Source: Bacteroidota bacterium (GTDB lineage: Bacteria; Bacteroidota; Bacteroidia; Chitinophagales; Chitinophagaceae). Taken from it: a DNA stretch of 7,255 nt. Location: positions 1 to 7,255 of the forward strand of contig CANGMV010000051.1 in assembly GCA_947454745.1 (NCBI GenBank), in the 5' to 3' direction. This document shows positions 1 through 6,985 of the stretch, piece after piece (within the stretch, counting starts at the first letter, position 1; each line of letters opens with the position of its first letter). A model generated the notes under the pieces. It was given only the letters and a program-made list of their open reading frames with translations, had not been told where the DNA came from and did no database searches. The position numbers and the translations under genes were made by a program.

Positions 1-585
1 AGTTTTTAAGAATTCAATAGCTTCAAAAAATTCTGATTCCATTTCGCTAATGTCTTCGTTGAAATTATAGCTATCTAAAATTTTCTGATGCTTCATTCTT
101 AAGGCAATATACTTGCTAATGAATTTCTTGTCTAACAAGTCGCCAACTCTTAATGCGTTTCTTCCTGTCTTATCCATATAAGCAGGTCCGATTCCTTTTA
201 ATGTAGATCCAATTTTTGCTTCTCCCTTTGACAATTCAGAAGCTTTGTCCAAAGCTCTATGTGAAGGGATAATAATATTTGTTCTTTCTGAAATAAATAA
301 ATTCTTTTTTACATCCACACCCATGGTGGCAACTGCATCACATTCTTTTTTCAAAGTCACAGGATCCAATACCACACCATTTCCAATGATATTAATTTTA
401 TCTTGGTGAAAAATACCAGAAGGTATTTGATGCAAGACCATTTTAGTGCCATTCACATACAAGGTATGTCCCGCATTGGGTCCGCCTTGAAACCTTGCGA
501 TAATATCATACTTGGGAGCAAAATAATCCACTATTTTACCTTTTCCTTCGTCACCCCATTGAAGTCCTAAAATTACGTCTACCAT
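1..585 (-). CDS. purA: Adenylosuccinate synthase, N-terminal part (runs off left edge)
   Basis: Adenylosuccinate synthase joins IMP and aspartate using GTP, the first committed step from IMP to AMP, in the cytoplasm. I translated 195 codons from an ATG at 585; the family is usually about 420-430 residues, so a little under half is present. The GTP-binding loop WGDEGKGK lies at residues 10-17, with the catalytic acid D12 and the catalytic histidine H40 in GGPNAGHT. The block GSTLKGIGPAY (126-136) followed by DKTGR is the IMP-binding region, where T128 and R142 match known substrate contacts. The start is fixed because the protein begins right at the family's usual N-terminus. No Shine-Dalgarno is present. 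It lies 78 bp downstream of rel on the same strand but has its own candidate promoter. No frameshift is seen in the visible part. Identification is very secure. Confidence 0.97.
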   Translation of the reverse strand, partial: MVDVILGLQWGDEGKGKIVDYFAPKYDIIARFQGGPNAGHTLYVNGTKMVLHQIPSGIFHQDKINIIGNGVVLDPVTLKKECDAVATMGVDVKKNLFISERTNIIIPSHRALDKASELSKGEAKIGSTLKGIGPAYMDKTGRNALRVGDLLDKKFISKYIALRMKHQKILDSYNFNEDISEMESEFFEAIEFLKT

Positions 586-604
586 GATTTGTTGTTTGAG
601 AGCA

Positions 605-612
605 CAAAAATA
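605..612 (-). promoter_or_regulatory. Candidate Bacteroidota -7 element for purA
   Basis: The minus strand reads TATTTTTG, an exact match to TAnnTTTG. It ends 19 bases before the purA ATG, which would leave a leader of roughly 12-15 nt. The matching -33 TTTG is not evident at the usual 19-21 bp spacing (best is TAGG, 2 of 4), so only half the promoter is supported. It also follows a weak AT-rich hairpin that might end rel transcription. Confidence 0.4.
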
Positions 613-663
613 AGTCTAGAAAACTTTATTACCTATTTATCCCAATATTAATTGCGCTTACTT

Positions 664-2922
664 TTACACAGTCTCTGTATCAAACCTGTTAACTTGTTGA
701 ATACCATTTAGGGATTTAATTCTATCCACTAAGCTGGCTAGCTCGTCCTTATCGTGTACATATACTTTAATAGTGCCTTGGAATAGGCCATCTTTAGATT
801 CGATTGTCAATGCGGCGATGTTAATTTTCAATTCGCCACTAATAATATTCGTGATTTTATTCACTACGCCTACATCGTCCAATCCTATAATACTAAGCCC
901 TGTTAGGAAAGAAATTTCTTTATTTTTCGCCCACTTGGTCTTCACAACTCTATGTCCGTAATTGGCTAATAATTGAGTTGCGTTCGGACAAGTGGTACGA
1001 TGTATAATTAAACCCTTTCCCGTACTCACAAATCCAAAAACATCATCCCCTGGAATAGGGTTGCAACATTTGGCTAATGAATATTGAATTTGATCGCTGG
1101 ATTCTCCAAATATGATAAGTTCTGAATCTTTTTTAGGAATAGGGCGTGTGATTGCATGTTCATGGTTTTGCTCAAGTGGAGCAACAACTGGTTTGGGCGC
1201 TTCCACTTTATCACCCAATACCGTGAACATTTTCAATTCTTTTAAATCAATCGATTTCGTGGCAATGCGATATAATAAATCTAATTGACTTCCTAGTTTA
1301 TAATAGTTCATTACCTGGTCCACATTGTATGGATTGTATACGCCGCCAATACCTTCTAACTTGCGTTGTAATGTATACTTTCCTTCTTCGGCAATCACTT
1401 TTTTCTCTTCTCTTAATGCATCCTTAATGCTATTCTTTGCCTTAGCAGTCACAACACTATTCAACCAATCCTCCGAAGGTTTTTGTTTATTGCTAGTAAT
1501 AATTTCTATTTGATCCCCACTGCGTAATTTATGACTTATAGGTACCAACTTATGGTTCACTTTCGCGCCAATACATTTGGAGCCAATAGCAGTGTGTATA
1601 TAAAATGCAAAATCCAATGCCGAGCTATTCGTTGGCAACATTTTAACTTCTCCCTTGGGTGTATACACGTATATTTCCTCTGCTAAAAAGGAAGTTTTAA
1701 AATCTTGTAAAAAATCAATGCCGCCTTCGTCCTGATTACCCAATGCCTCTCGGATTTGCATAAACCATTTGTCAAAACGGTCTTCGCTTTGAGAGCCTTC
1801 TTTATATTTAAAGTGTGCAGCTAAACCCTTTTCAGCAATTTCATTCATGCGCTTAGTACGAATTTGCACTTCCACCCATTTTCCTTGTGGTCCCATCACA
1901 GTGGTGTGAAGGGCTTCATAGCCATTACTCTTAGGATTGCTTAGCCAATCGCGCAAACGTTCTGGTGATGGCAGGTACTCGTCTGTCACCAAAGAATATA
2001 CTTTCCAACAATCTTCTTTTTCTTTATCTATTGGGGCATCTAATATCACTCTAATGGCAAACAAGTCATACACTTCTTCAAAACTTACGCCCTTCTTTTT
2101 TATTTTGTTCCAAATGGAATGAATGCTTTTTGGTCGGCCATAAATTTCGAAATTAAAACCAGCCTGTGTTAATTTATCTTTTAATGGGCGAATAAATTCA
2201 TTGATATATTTTGTTCGTTCTCTTTTGGTCTCAGATAATTTTTTGGCAATCTCTTTATAGGTGTCCGATTCCAAATATTTCATCGACAAGTCCTCCAACT
2301 CTGTCTTAATGTTGTATAAACCCATTCGGTGTGCAAGTGGGGCATATACCCAAATGGTTTCGGATGCAATTTTTAATTGCTTTTCCTGCTTCATGGAATC
2401 GAGGGTTCGCATATTATGCAAACGATCGGCCAACTTAATCAGGATTACCCTTGGGTCGTCGGTAAGGGTTAATAAAATCTTTTTAAAGTTCTCGGCTTGT
2501 TGGCTACTATTGGTATCCATCACCGTCGAAATTTTCGTAAGACCGTCTACAATTTTTGCAATCTCATTGCCAAATTCGCTCTTAATATCGTCTAAGGTAA
2601 TATCCGTATCCTCTACTGTATCATGCAATAATCCACAAATTGTACTTCGAACCCCTAAGCCAATTTCTTCCACACAAATCATCGCAACGGCAATAGGATG
2701 AAATATATAAGGCTCACCACTTTTTCGACGCATGGTTTTATGCGCATTGGTGGCCATTTCAAAGGCTGACCTTAAAAGTTCTTTATCGCCTTTTTTAATT
2801 TTAGGTCTTAGGGCACGCAAAAGGGCACGATAATGACGAACAATTTCTTTATTCTCCTGTTCTTCATTTAAGTTGTAAGTACTGGCACTTACTGGTTTAA
2901 TATCGTCTTCTTGCATATCCAT
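664..2922 (-). CDS. rel: Bifunctional (p)ppGpp synthetase/hydrolase (long RelA/SpoT homologue)
   Basis: This 752-residue cytoplasmic enzyme makes and degrades the alarmone (p)ppGpp in the stringent response. The hydrolase HD domain (about 45-200) keeps the metal and catalytic residues: H75, H100-D101, E104-D105 and D166 in KLADRLHN. The synthetase domain (about 250-375) has YGRPKSIHSI at 261-270, D286 in YDLFAIRV and E351 in VEVQIRTK, so both activities look intact. A TGS domain spans about 415-477, starting at EEIYVYTPKGE. A zinc-finger-like motif has C619, C620, H641 and C645, and an ACT domain spans about 673-745. The stretch 571-600 is a Pro-rich linker, probably variable. Length is normal for the family. 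The start is M1 of MDMQ; M3 at 2916 is also possible, and neither has a Shine-Dalgarno. It diverges from the ABC exporter and points towards purA. Other Bacteroidota often carry a second long homologue, so the symbol rel rather than spoT is a choice. Confidence 0.97.
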   Translation of the reverse strand: MDMQEDDIKPVSASTYNLNEEQENKEIVRHYRALLRALRPKIKKGDKELLRSAFEMATNAHKTMRRKSGEPYIFHPIAVAMICVEEIGLGVRSTICGLLHDTVEDTDITLDDIKSEFGNEIAKIVDGLTKISTVMDTNSSQQAENFKKILLTLTDDPRVILIKLADRLHNMRTLDSMKQEKQLKIASETIWVYAPLAHRMGLYNIKTELEDLSMKYLESDTYKEIAKKLSETKRERTKYINEFIRPLKDKLTQAGFNFEIYGRPKSIHSIWNKIKKKGVSFEEVYDLFAIRVILDAPIDKEKEDCWKVYSLVTDEYLPSPERLRDWLSNPKSNGYEALHTTVMGPQGKWVEVQIRTKRMNEIAEKGLAAHFKYKEGSQSEDRFDKWFMQIREALGNQDEGGIDFLQDFKTSFLAEEIYVYTPKGEVKMLPTNSSALDFAFYIHTAIGSKCIGAKVNHKLVPISHKLRSGDQIEIITSNKQKPSEDWLNSVVTAKAKNSIKDALREEKKVIAEEGKYTLQRKLEGIGGVYNPYNVDQVMNYYKLGSQLDLLYRIATKSIDLKELKMFTVLGDKVEAPKPVVAPLEQNHEHAITRPIPKKDSELIIFGESSDQIQYSLAKCCNPIPGDDVFGFVSTGKGLIIHRTTCPNATQLLANYGHRVVKTKWAKNKEISFLTGLSIIGLDDVGVVNKITNIISGELKINIAALTIESKDGLFQGTIKVYVHDKDELASLVDRIKSLNGIQQVNRFDTETV

Positions 2923-2928
2923 TGGTTA

Positions 2929-2936
2929 CGAAAATA
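2929..2936 (-). promoter_or_regulatory. Weak candidate -7 element for rel
   Basis: The minus strand reads TATTTTCG, one mismatch from TAnnTTTG, and ends 6 bases before the rel ATG. No good -33 TTTG is seen at the expected distance. If real, the rel transcript would start at or next to the start codon. It is the best candidate in the 71-bp divergent gap, but the match is poor. Confidence 0.22.
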
Positions 2937-2954
2937 CGTAAAAGCTGCAGGATT

Positions 2955-2986
2955 TTTACATGGAACCGGCAGATAATGTAACTTTG
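2955..2986 (+). promoter_or_regulatory. Candidate Bacteroidota promoter for the ABC exporter gene
   Basis: TAACTTTG at 2979-2986 matches TAnnTTTG exactly. TTTA at 2955-2958 is three of four for the -33 TTTG with a 20-bp spacer, which is the usual distance. The -7 box ends 7 bases before the ATG at 2994, so transcription would start at or within a few bases of the start codon, giving a leaderless or nearly leaderless message. Confidence 0.5.
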
Positions 2987-2993
2987 TCCCTCT

Positions 2994-4799
2994 ATGTCTT
3001 CAACAACGCCTAAACCCATATTTAAGGGCTCTATTTTAAAAAGAGTTTTTTCCTTTGTAAAACCTTACCGATTTATATTTTGGAGTAATGTGGTTTTGTC
3101 GATTGTACTTGCATTTGCAACACCAGTTCGACCTTATTTAATTCAAGCGACTGTAAACATTGCGATCGGGAAAGTAGTGCAGCTTCCTGTTTGGTTAAAA
3201 TGGTTTTTACCAATAGAAGCAATGGGAGATACTATGAAATTAATACTCGCTATTAGTTTGTTTCAAGTGGCGTTTATTATGTTGGAAACCATCATGCGTT
3301 TCTTTTTTACATTTGGAATGGCTTGGTTGGGACAACAAGTAATTAGGGATTTACGTAATAAAGTGTATGATAAAATTATGCATTGGGAAATGCGTCAGTT
3401 CGACCAAACGCCTATTGGCACTTTAACAACGCGAACCATTAATGACATTGAGAGCATTAATGATATTTTTTCAGACGGACTCATTCCCATACTCGCCGAT
3501 TTATTAACGATTATCGTCACATTAACTACCATGTTTGTCATTAATTGGCAATTGACTTTGGTGTGTTTAATTCCATTTCCGATTATGTTAATCGCGACTT
3601 ATTTTTTTAAAGAAAGCGTGAACAAAAGTTTTATTCAAGTACGTAATGCGGTAGCTGCGTTAAATGCTTTCGTGCAAGAACATATTTCGGGTATGCAAGT
3701 CGTGCAAGCATTTGCTGCTGAAGAAAAGGAGATGAAAAAATTTACTAAAATCAATGAACAACATAAGCTTGCGAATATAAAAGCCATTTTTGCGTATTCG
3801 GTTTTCTTTCCAGTGGTGGAAGTAGTATTGGCATTAAGTATCGGCTTGATTGTGTGGTGGGTTGCAGGTAGGTCCTTAGATGCAGGAATGTTGGTAGCGT
3901 TTATATTATTCTTGAATCAAATTTTTAGGCCCTTACGCATGATCGCCGATAAATTCAATGTATTGCAAATGGGAATGGTTGCCGCAGAGCGAGTGTTTAA
4001 AGTATTAGACAATCAGGATGTGACAATTAACGACGGCACCTATGCACCAGCGCATATTAATGGGAAGATTGAATTTAAAAATGTTTGCTTTGCATATCAG
4101 GAACCTAAATGGGTATTAAATAATATCAACTTTACGGTAGCCGCAGGACAAACAGTAGCATTGGTAGGTCATACAGGCAGTGGTAAAACTTCAATTATTA
4201 GTATTTTAAATCGATTGTATCCATATCAATCAGGTACCATATTATTGGACGATCATGCAATTGAGTCTTATTCATTGGACCGTTTGCGTGCATCGGTAGG
4301 CGTGGTATTGCAGGATGTGTTTTTATTTTCAGGTTCGGTGTATGACAACATAACATTGCGTAATCCATCAATTAGTAAGGAGCAAGTACATGAAGCAGCT
4401 AAGATGATTGGCATGCATGATTTTATTATGGAATTACCAGGCAACTATGATTATCAAGTGATGGAAAGAGGGGCTACTTTAAGTTTAGGACAAAGACAAT
4501 TGTTAAGTTTTATCCGGGCACTTTTATACAATCCTTCTATTTTAATTTTGGACGAAGCCACTTCTTCGATCGATACCGAAAGTGAACAATTAATTGAGCA
4601 TGCGATTGAGACACTCATTAAAGGACGTACTTCCATCGTGATTGCACATCGCCTTTCAACCATTCGAAAAGCCAATAAAATCATTGTCCTCGACAAAGGG
4701 GAGATCAAAGAAATGGGCACCCATAATGAGCTCTTACAATTGGGTGGTTTTTATGCGACCTTAACTGAAATGCAGTTTGCGCAGAAAAAACAAGCTTAA
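2994..4799 (+). CDS. ABC exporter half-transporter, membrane plus ATPase (MsbA/LmrA-like)
   Basis: This 601-residue inner-membrane protein has one transmembrane domain and one nucleotide-binding domain and should work as a dimer to export a substrate with ATP. Six membrane segments are visible at about 26-48, 81-108, 160-182, 184-206, 266-290 and 296-316. The ATPase part (about 358-595) has the A-loop Y368, Walker A GHTGSGKTS at 392-400, Q-loop Q440, signature LSLGQ at 496-500, Walker B ILILDE ending at catalytic E521, D-loop SSID and H-loop H552. All catalytic positions are intact, which fits a homodimer; no partner gene is adjacent. The signature has Leu in place of the commoner Gly, seen in some relatives. 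Substrate cannot be read from sequence: lipid, lipid A precursor, peptide or drug are all possible. The start is secure because the next methionine, at residue 77, lies beyond the first membrane segment. It stands alone between the divergent rel gene and a terminator. Confidence 0.95.
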   Translation: MSSTTPKPIFKGSILKRVFSFVKPYRFIFWSNVVLSIVLAFATPVRPYLIQATVNIAIGKVVQLPVWLKWFLPIEAMGDTMKLILAISLFQVAFIMLETIMRFFFTFGMAWLGQQVIRDLRNKVYDKIMHWEMRQFDQTPIGTLTTRTINDIESINDIFSDGLIPILADLLTIIVTLTTMFVINWQLTLVCLIPFPIMLIATYFFKESVNKSFIQVRNAVAALNAFVQEHISGMQVVQAFAAEEKEMKKFTKINEQHKLANIKAIFAYSVFFPVVEVVLALSIGLIVWWVAGRSLDAGMLVAFILFLNQIFRPLRMIADKFNVLQMGMVAAERVFKVLDNQDVTINDGTYAPAHINGKIEFKNVCFAYQEPKWVLNNINFTVAAGQTVALVGHTGSGKTSIISILNRLYPYQSGTILLDDHAIESYSLDRLRASVGVVLQDVFLFSGSVYDNITLRNPSISKEQVHEAAKMIGMHDFIMELPGNYDYQVMERGATLSLGQRQLLSFIRALLYNPSILILDEATSSIDTESEQLIEHAIETLIKGRTSIVIAHRLSTIRKANKIIVLDKGEIKEMGTHNELLQLGGFYATLTEMQFAQKKQA

Positions 4800-4806
4800 T
4801 TTTCTT

Positions 4807-4835
4807 AAATCATTGATTTTCAATCATTTATTTTT
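4807..4835 (+). terminator. Probable intrinsic terminator after the ABC exporter gene
   Basis: AAATCATTGA (4807-4816) pairs with TCAATCATTT (4820-4829) around a TTT loop, with one C-C mismatch, and a run of T follows at 4831-4835. It starts 7 bases after the stop codon. The stem is AT-rich and so weak, but its place and the T-run suit a terminator separating the exporter from the atp genes. Confidence 0.45.
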
Positions 4836-4846
4836 CTAATATTTTT

Positions 4847-4854
4847 TATTTTTG
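4847..4854 (+). promoter_or_regulatory. Weak second -7 candidate upstream of atpB
   Basis: TATTTTTG matches TAnnTTTG, 75 bases before the atpB ATG. It sits in a T-rich stretch just after the terminator, where chance matches are likely, and has no -33 TTTG at the right distance. If used, it would give a longer atpB leader than the downstream box. Confidence 0.18.
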
Positions 4855-4901
4855 TATTTAAGTTTCTGTTAAGAAATACTGATTTTCAAAAGCTTTATTC
4901 C

Positions 4902-4909
4902 TATCTTTG
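4902..4909 (+). promoter_or_regulatory. Candidate main promoter -7 element of the atp operon
   Basis: TATCTTTG followed by CCGC is an exact TAnnTTTG match in a context I recognise as common in Bacteroidota promoters. It lies 20 bases before the atpB ATG, giving a leader of about 13-15 nt. The -33 position (around 4878-4881, ACTG) is a poor match to TTTG. GAGAGA just before the start might act as a weak ribosome-binding sequence. Confidence 0.55.
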
Positions 4910-4929
4910 CCGCAAATTTTGAGAGAATC

Positions 4930-6099
4930 ATGTCTTTTTTACGAATAAAAACTTTACTGGTAGCGAGTTTCAGCCTTTTGGCTGTATTGTGTTCAACGAG
5001 TGTATTTGCCAATAATTTGGCAGTAGATTCGGCTGTAATTGCAGATACCAACAAAGCAAATGTGGAAGCAGTAGCTGTAGAGGAACCAAAAGTGGAGAAG
5101 AAAAAAGAAGAAGGTAGCTTTAATGTTACTGAAACCATTCTTGAGCACATTAAGGACGATCACAGCTGGCATTTATGGGGACATACCTCAATTCATTTGC
5201 CTGTGATTTTGAAAACTTCAAAAGGTTTCGAAGTGTTCTCTTCTGAAAAATTAGTAGACGAGCATCACGAGCCTGTTGTGTACAAAGGTAATTTTGATTA
5301 TAAATTAATTGATGGTAAAACGAAAATCGTCGATGCCAATGGTAATTTAGATAAGGAAGCAAGCAAACAACTTTGGGATATTTCTATCACGAAGAACGTA
5401 GCGAGCTTATTTGTTTCTGTTTTCATTTTATTAGTGGTGTTGTTGAGTTCAGCAGCTGCATATAAAAAAACAGGTATTAAAACTGCACCAAAGGGTTTAC
5501 AATCTTTTATGGAACCTATCATTTTATTTGTTAGAGACGAAGTAGCTGTTCCAAATATTGGTGCAAAGAAAGCTGGCAAATACATGCCATTCTTGTTAAC
5601 CATCTTCTTCTTGATTTTAACGAATAACTTTTTAGGTTTGATTCCTTTCTTCCCGGGAGGAGCGAACGTGAGTGGTAATATTGCTTTCACTATGACTTTA
5701 GCGGTTTGCGTATTTATTGTAGTGAATTTAAGTGCAAATAAAAGTTATTGGGAACACATTTTCTGGATGCCAGGTATGCACTGGAGCATGAAATTGTTCT
5801 TAGCTCCAATCGAGTTGATTGGTGTATTTACAAAGCCTATTTCTTTAATGATTCGTTTGTTTGCGAACATTACAGCAGGCCACATTCTTGTATTAAGTTT
5901 GATTTGTTTAATCTTCATATTCAAAACGGTATTTGCTTCTGCGATTGCAGTTCCATTTGCAGTATTTATTGGCATGATTGAGTTGTTGGTTGCTTTCTTG
6001 CAAGCCTTCATCTTTACAATGTTAGCTGCAATGTATATTGGAATGGCAACCGAAGAGCATCATCACGAGGAAGCACATGGGGAAGCGGCGCATCACTAA
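4930..6099 (+). CDS. atpB: F-type ATP synthase subunit a, with long N-terminal extension
   Basis: Subunit a forms the two proton half-channels beside the c-ring in the inner membrane. This protein has 389 residues, while E. coli subunit a has about 270. Residues 1-27 look like a signal peptide ending VFA, then comes a low-complexity acidic/Lys linker (about 36-62) and a putative periplasmic region to about 155. That region includes a His cluster (H73, H78, H81, H85, H89). The core membrane part starts at about 156. The essential arginine is R309 in SLMIRLFANITAGH, matching E. coli R210; N313 matches N214 and Q358 matches Q252. H318 and E351 occupy the places of E. coli E219 and H245, a charge-pair swap. 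The tail after 374 is His/Glu-rich and predicted cytoplasmic. The ATG at 4930 follows a good -7 box. It is the first gene of the operon, 45 bp ahead of atpE. Identity is certain; the role of the extension is unknown. Confidence 0.97.
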   Translation: MSFLRIKTLLVASFSLLAVLCSTSVFANNLAVDSAVIADTNKANVEAVAVEEPKVEKKKEEGSFNVTETILEHIKDDHSWHLWGHTSIHLPVILKTSKGFEVFSSEKLVDEHHEPVVYKGNFDYKLIDGKTKIVDANGNLDKEASKQLWDISITKNVASLFVSVFILLVVLLSSAAAYKKTGIKTAPKGLQSFMEPIILFVRDEVAVPNIGAKKAGKYMPFLLTIFFLILTNNFLGLIPFFPGGANVSGNIAFTMTLAVCVFIVVNLSANKSYWEHIFWMPGMHWSMKLFLAPIELIGVFTKPISLMIRLFANITAGHILVLSLICLIFIFKTVFASAIAVPFAVFIGMIELLVAFLQAFIFTMLAAMYIGMATEEHHHEEAHGEAAHH

Positions 6100-6126
6100 A
6101 ATAATGATTAAAAATTTTTTCAATAA

Positions 6127-6357
<231 letters not shown>

Positions 6358-6379
6358 TCCGTAGACGATTTCTAAATTC

Positions 6380-6421
6380 ATTATAGGCCCTAGCACAGGG
6401 CGAAGGGCCTATAATTTTATT
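6380..6421 (+). terminator. Intercistronic hairpin between atpE and atpF (attenuator or RNA-processing element)
   Basis: ATTATAGGCCCT (6380-6391) and AGGGCCTATAAT (6404-6415) form a perfect 12-bp inverted repeat around a 12-base loop, followed by TTTATT. The loop holds a second AGGGC (6397-6401), so GCCCT at 6387-6391 can instead close a small 5-bp hairpin with a 5-base loop. It lies 22 bases after atpE and inside the atp operon, so complete termination is unlikely. Partial termination or protection of the atpE message from 3' decay would both raise c-subunit output over b and delta. The inverted repeat is certain; its function is inference. Confidence 0.6.
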
Positions 6422-6469
6422 GAAAAAAACATTCGAAAGAAAAACTTGAACGAAATTAAATAGAGCCTT

Positions 6470-6979
6470 ATGTTGTTAGAAATTAATCCATTAGTGTTGC
6501 CAGATATTGGCTTGGTGTTTTGGAACACAGTTGCATTTTTAGTCCTATTAATTGTATTAGGCAAATTTGCATGGAAGCCAATCTTAAAAGCAATCAACGA
6601 TCGTGAAAGCGGTATTGAAGAAGCTTTGTTAAAGGCCGACAAAATGAAGTCTGAAATCACTGCAATGCAAAATGAAAATGAAGCATTGTTAGCGAAAGCA
6701 CGTGAAGAAAGAGCTACATTGATTAAAGAAGCTAAAGAAGCTTCAGAGAAAATGGTAGCAGAAGCAAAAGATAAAGCAAAGTCAGAATACGATAGAATTT
6801 TAGCGGATGCACAAGTTGCAATCAATCAACAAAAAAACGCTGCATTAGCTGAGGTTAAAAATCAGGTAGGCAACTTAGTAGTTGAAGTAGCTGAAAAAGT
6901 ATTAAGAAAAGAATTGTCTAATAAAGCCGACCAAGAGTCTTACATTAAGCAATTAGCTGACGGAGTTAAATTAAATTAA
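6470..6979 (+). CDS. atpF: F-type ATP synthase subunit b (peripheral stalk)
   Basis: Subunit b anchors the peripheral stalk: one N-terminal membrane helix and a long coiled coil that reaches up to F1 and holds it still through delta. The 169 residues are close to the family's usual size. The membrane segment is about 14-35, then comes the conserved hinge WKPILKAINDRESGI (35-49). A Lys/Glu/Ala-rich amphipathic helix of about 50-150 has the spacing expected for a coiled coil. No b-prime gene is seen, so a homodimer is inferred. The ATG at 6470 sits at the family's normal N-terminus; TAGAG just upstream is at best a weak ribosome-binding sequence. It follows atpE after a 112-bp gap that holds the hairpin and is 6 bp ahead of atpH. 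Confidence 0.96.
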   Translation: MLLEINPLVLPDIGLVFWNTVAFLVLLIVLGKFAWKPILKAINDRESGIEEALLKADKMKSEITAMQNENEALLAKAREERATLIKEAKEASEKMVAEAKDKAKSEYDRILADAQVAINQQKNAALAEVKNQVGNLVVEVAEKVLRKELSNKADQESYIKQLADGVKLN

Positions 6980-6985
6980 TAAAAA

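Noticed and set aside
609..630. Possible rel terminator hairpin on the minus strand
   Set aside because: The stem is only about six AT-rich pairs with a bulged A and overlaps the purA -7 box; too weak to call.
2261..2701. Plus-strand open frame of 146 codons opposite rel
   Set aside because: It lies wholly antisense to the conserved hydrolase domain of rel, has no promoter box or recognisable motif, and looks like a shadow frame.
3489..3500. Possible frameshift or break in the ABC exporter gene
   Set aside because: The frame is continuous from 2994 to 4799, with all six membrane segments and all ATPase motifs in order, so the gene is intact.
5298..5690. Minus-strand open frame of 130 codons opposite atpB
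   Set aside because: It is antisense to the conserved subunit a coding region, with Lys/Leu-rich composition mirroring the sense codons and no family resemblance.
6412..6419. Possible internal promoter for atpF (TAATTTTA)
   Set aside because: It lacks the final G of TAnnTTTG, overlaps the hairpin arm and its T-run, and has no -33 partner.
6409..6825. Minus-strand open frame of 138 codons opposite atpF
   Set aside because: It is a shadow of the Ala/Lys/Glu-rich coiled coil of subunit b, read in reverse as a Ser/Ala/Phe-rich frame, and it overlaps the hairpin.
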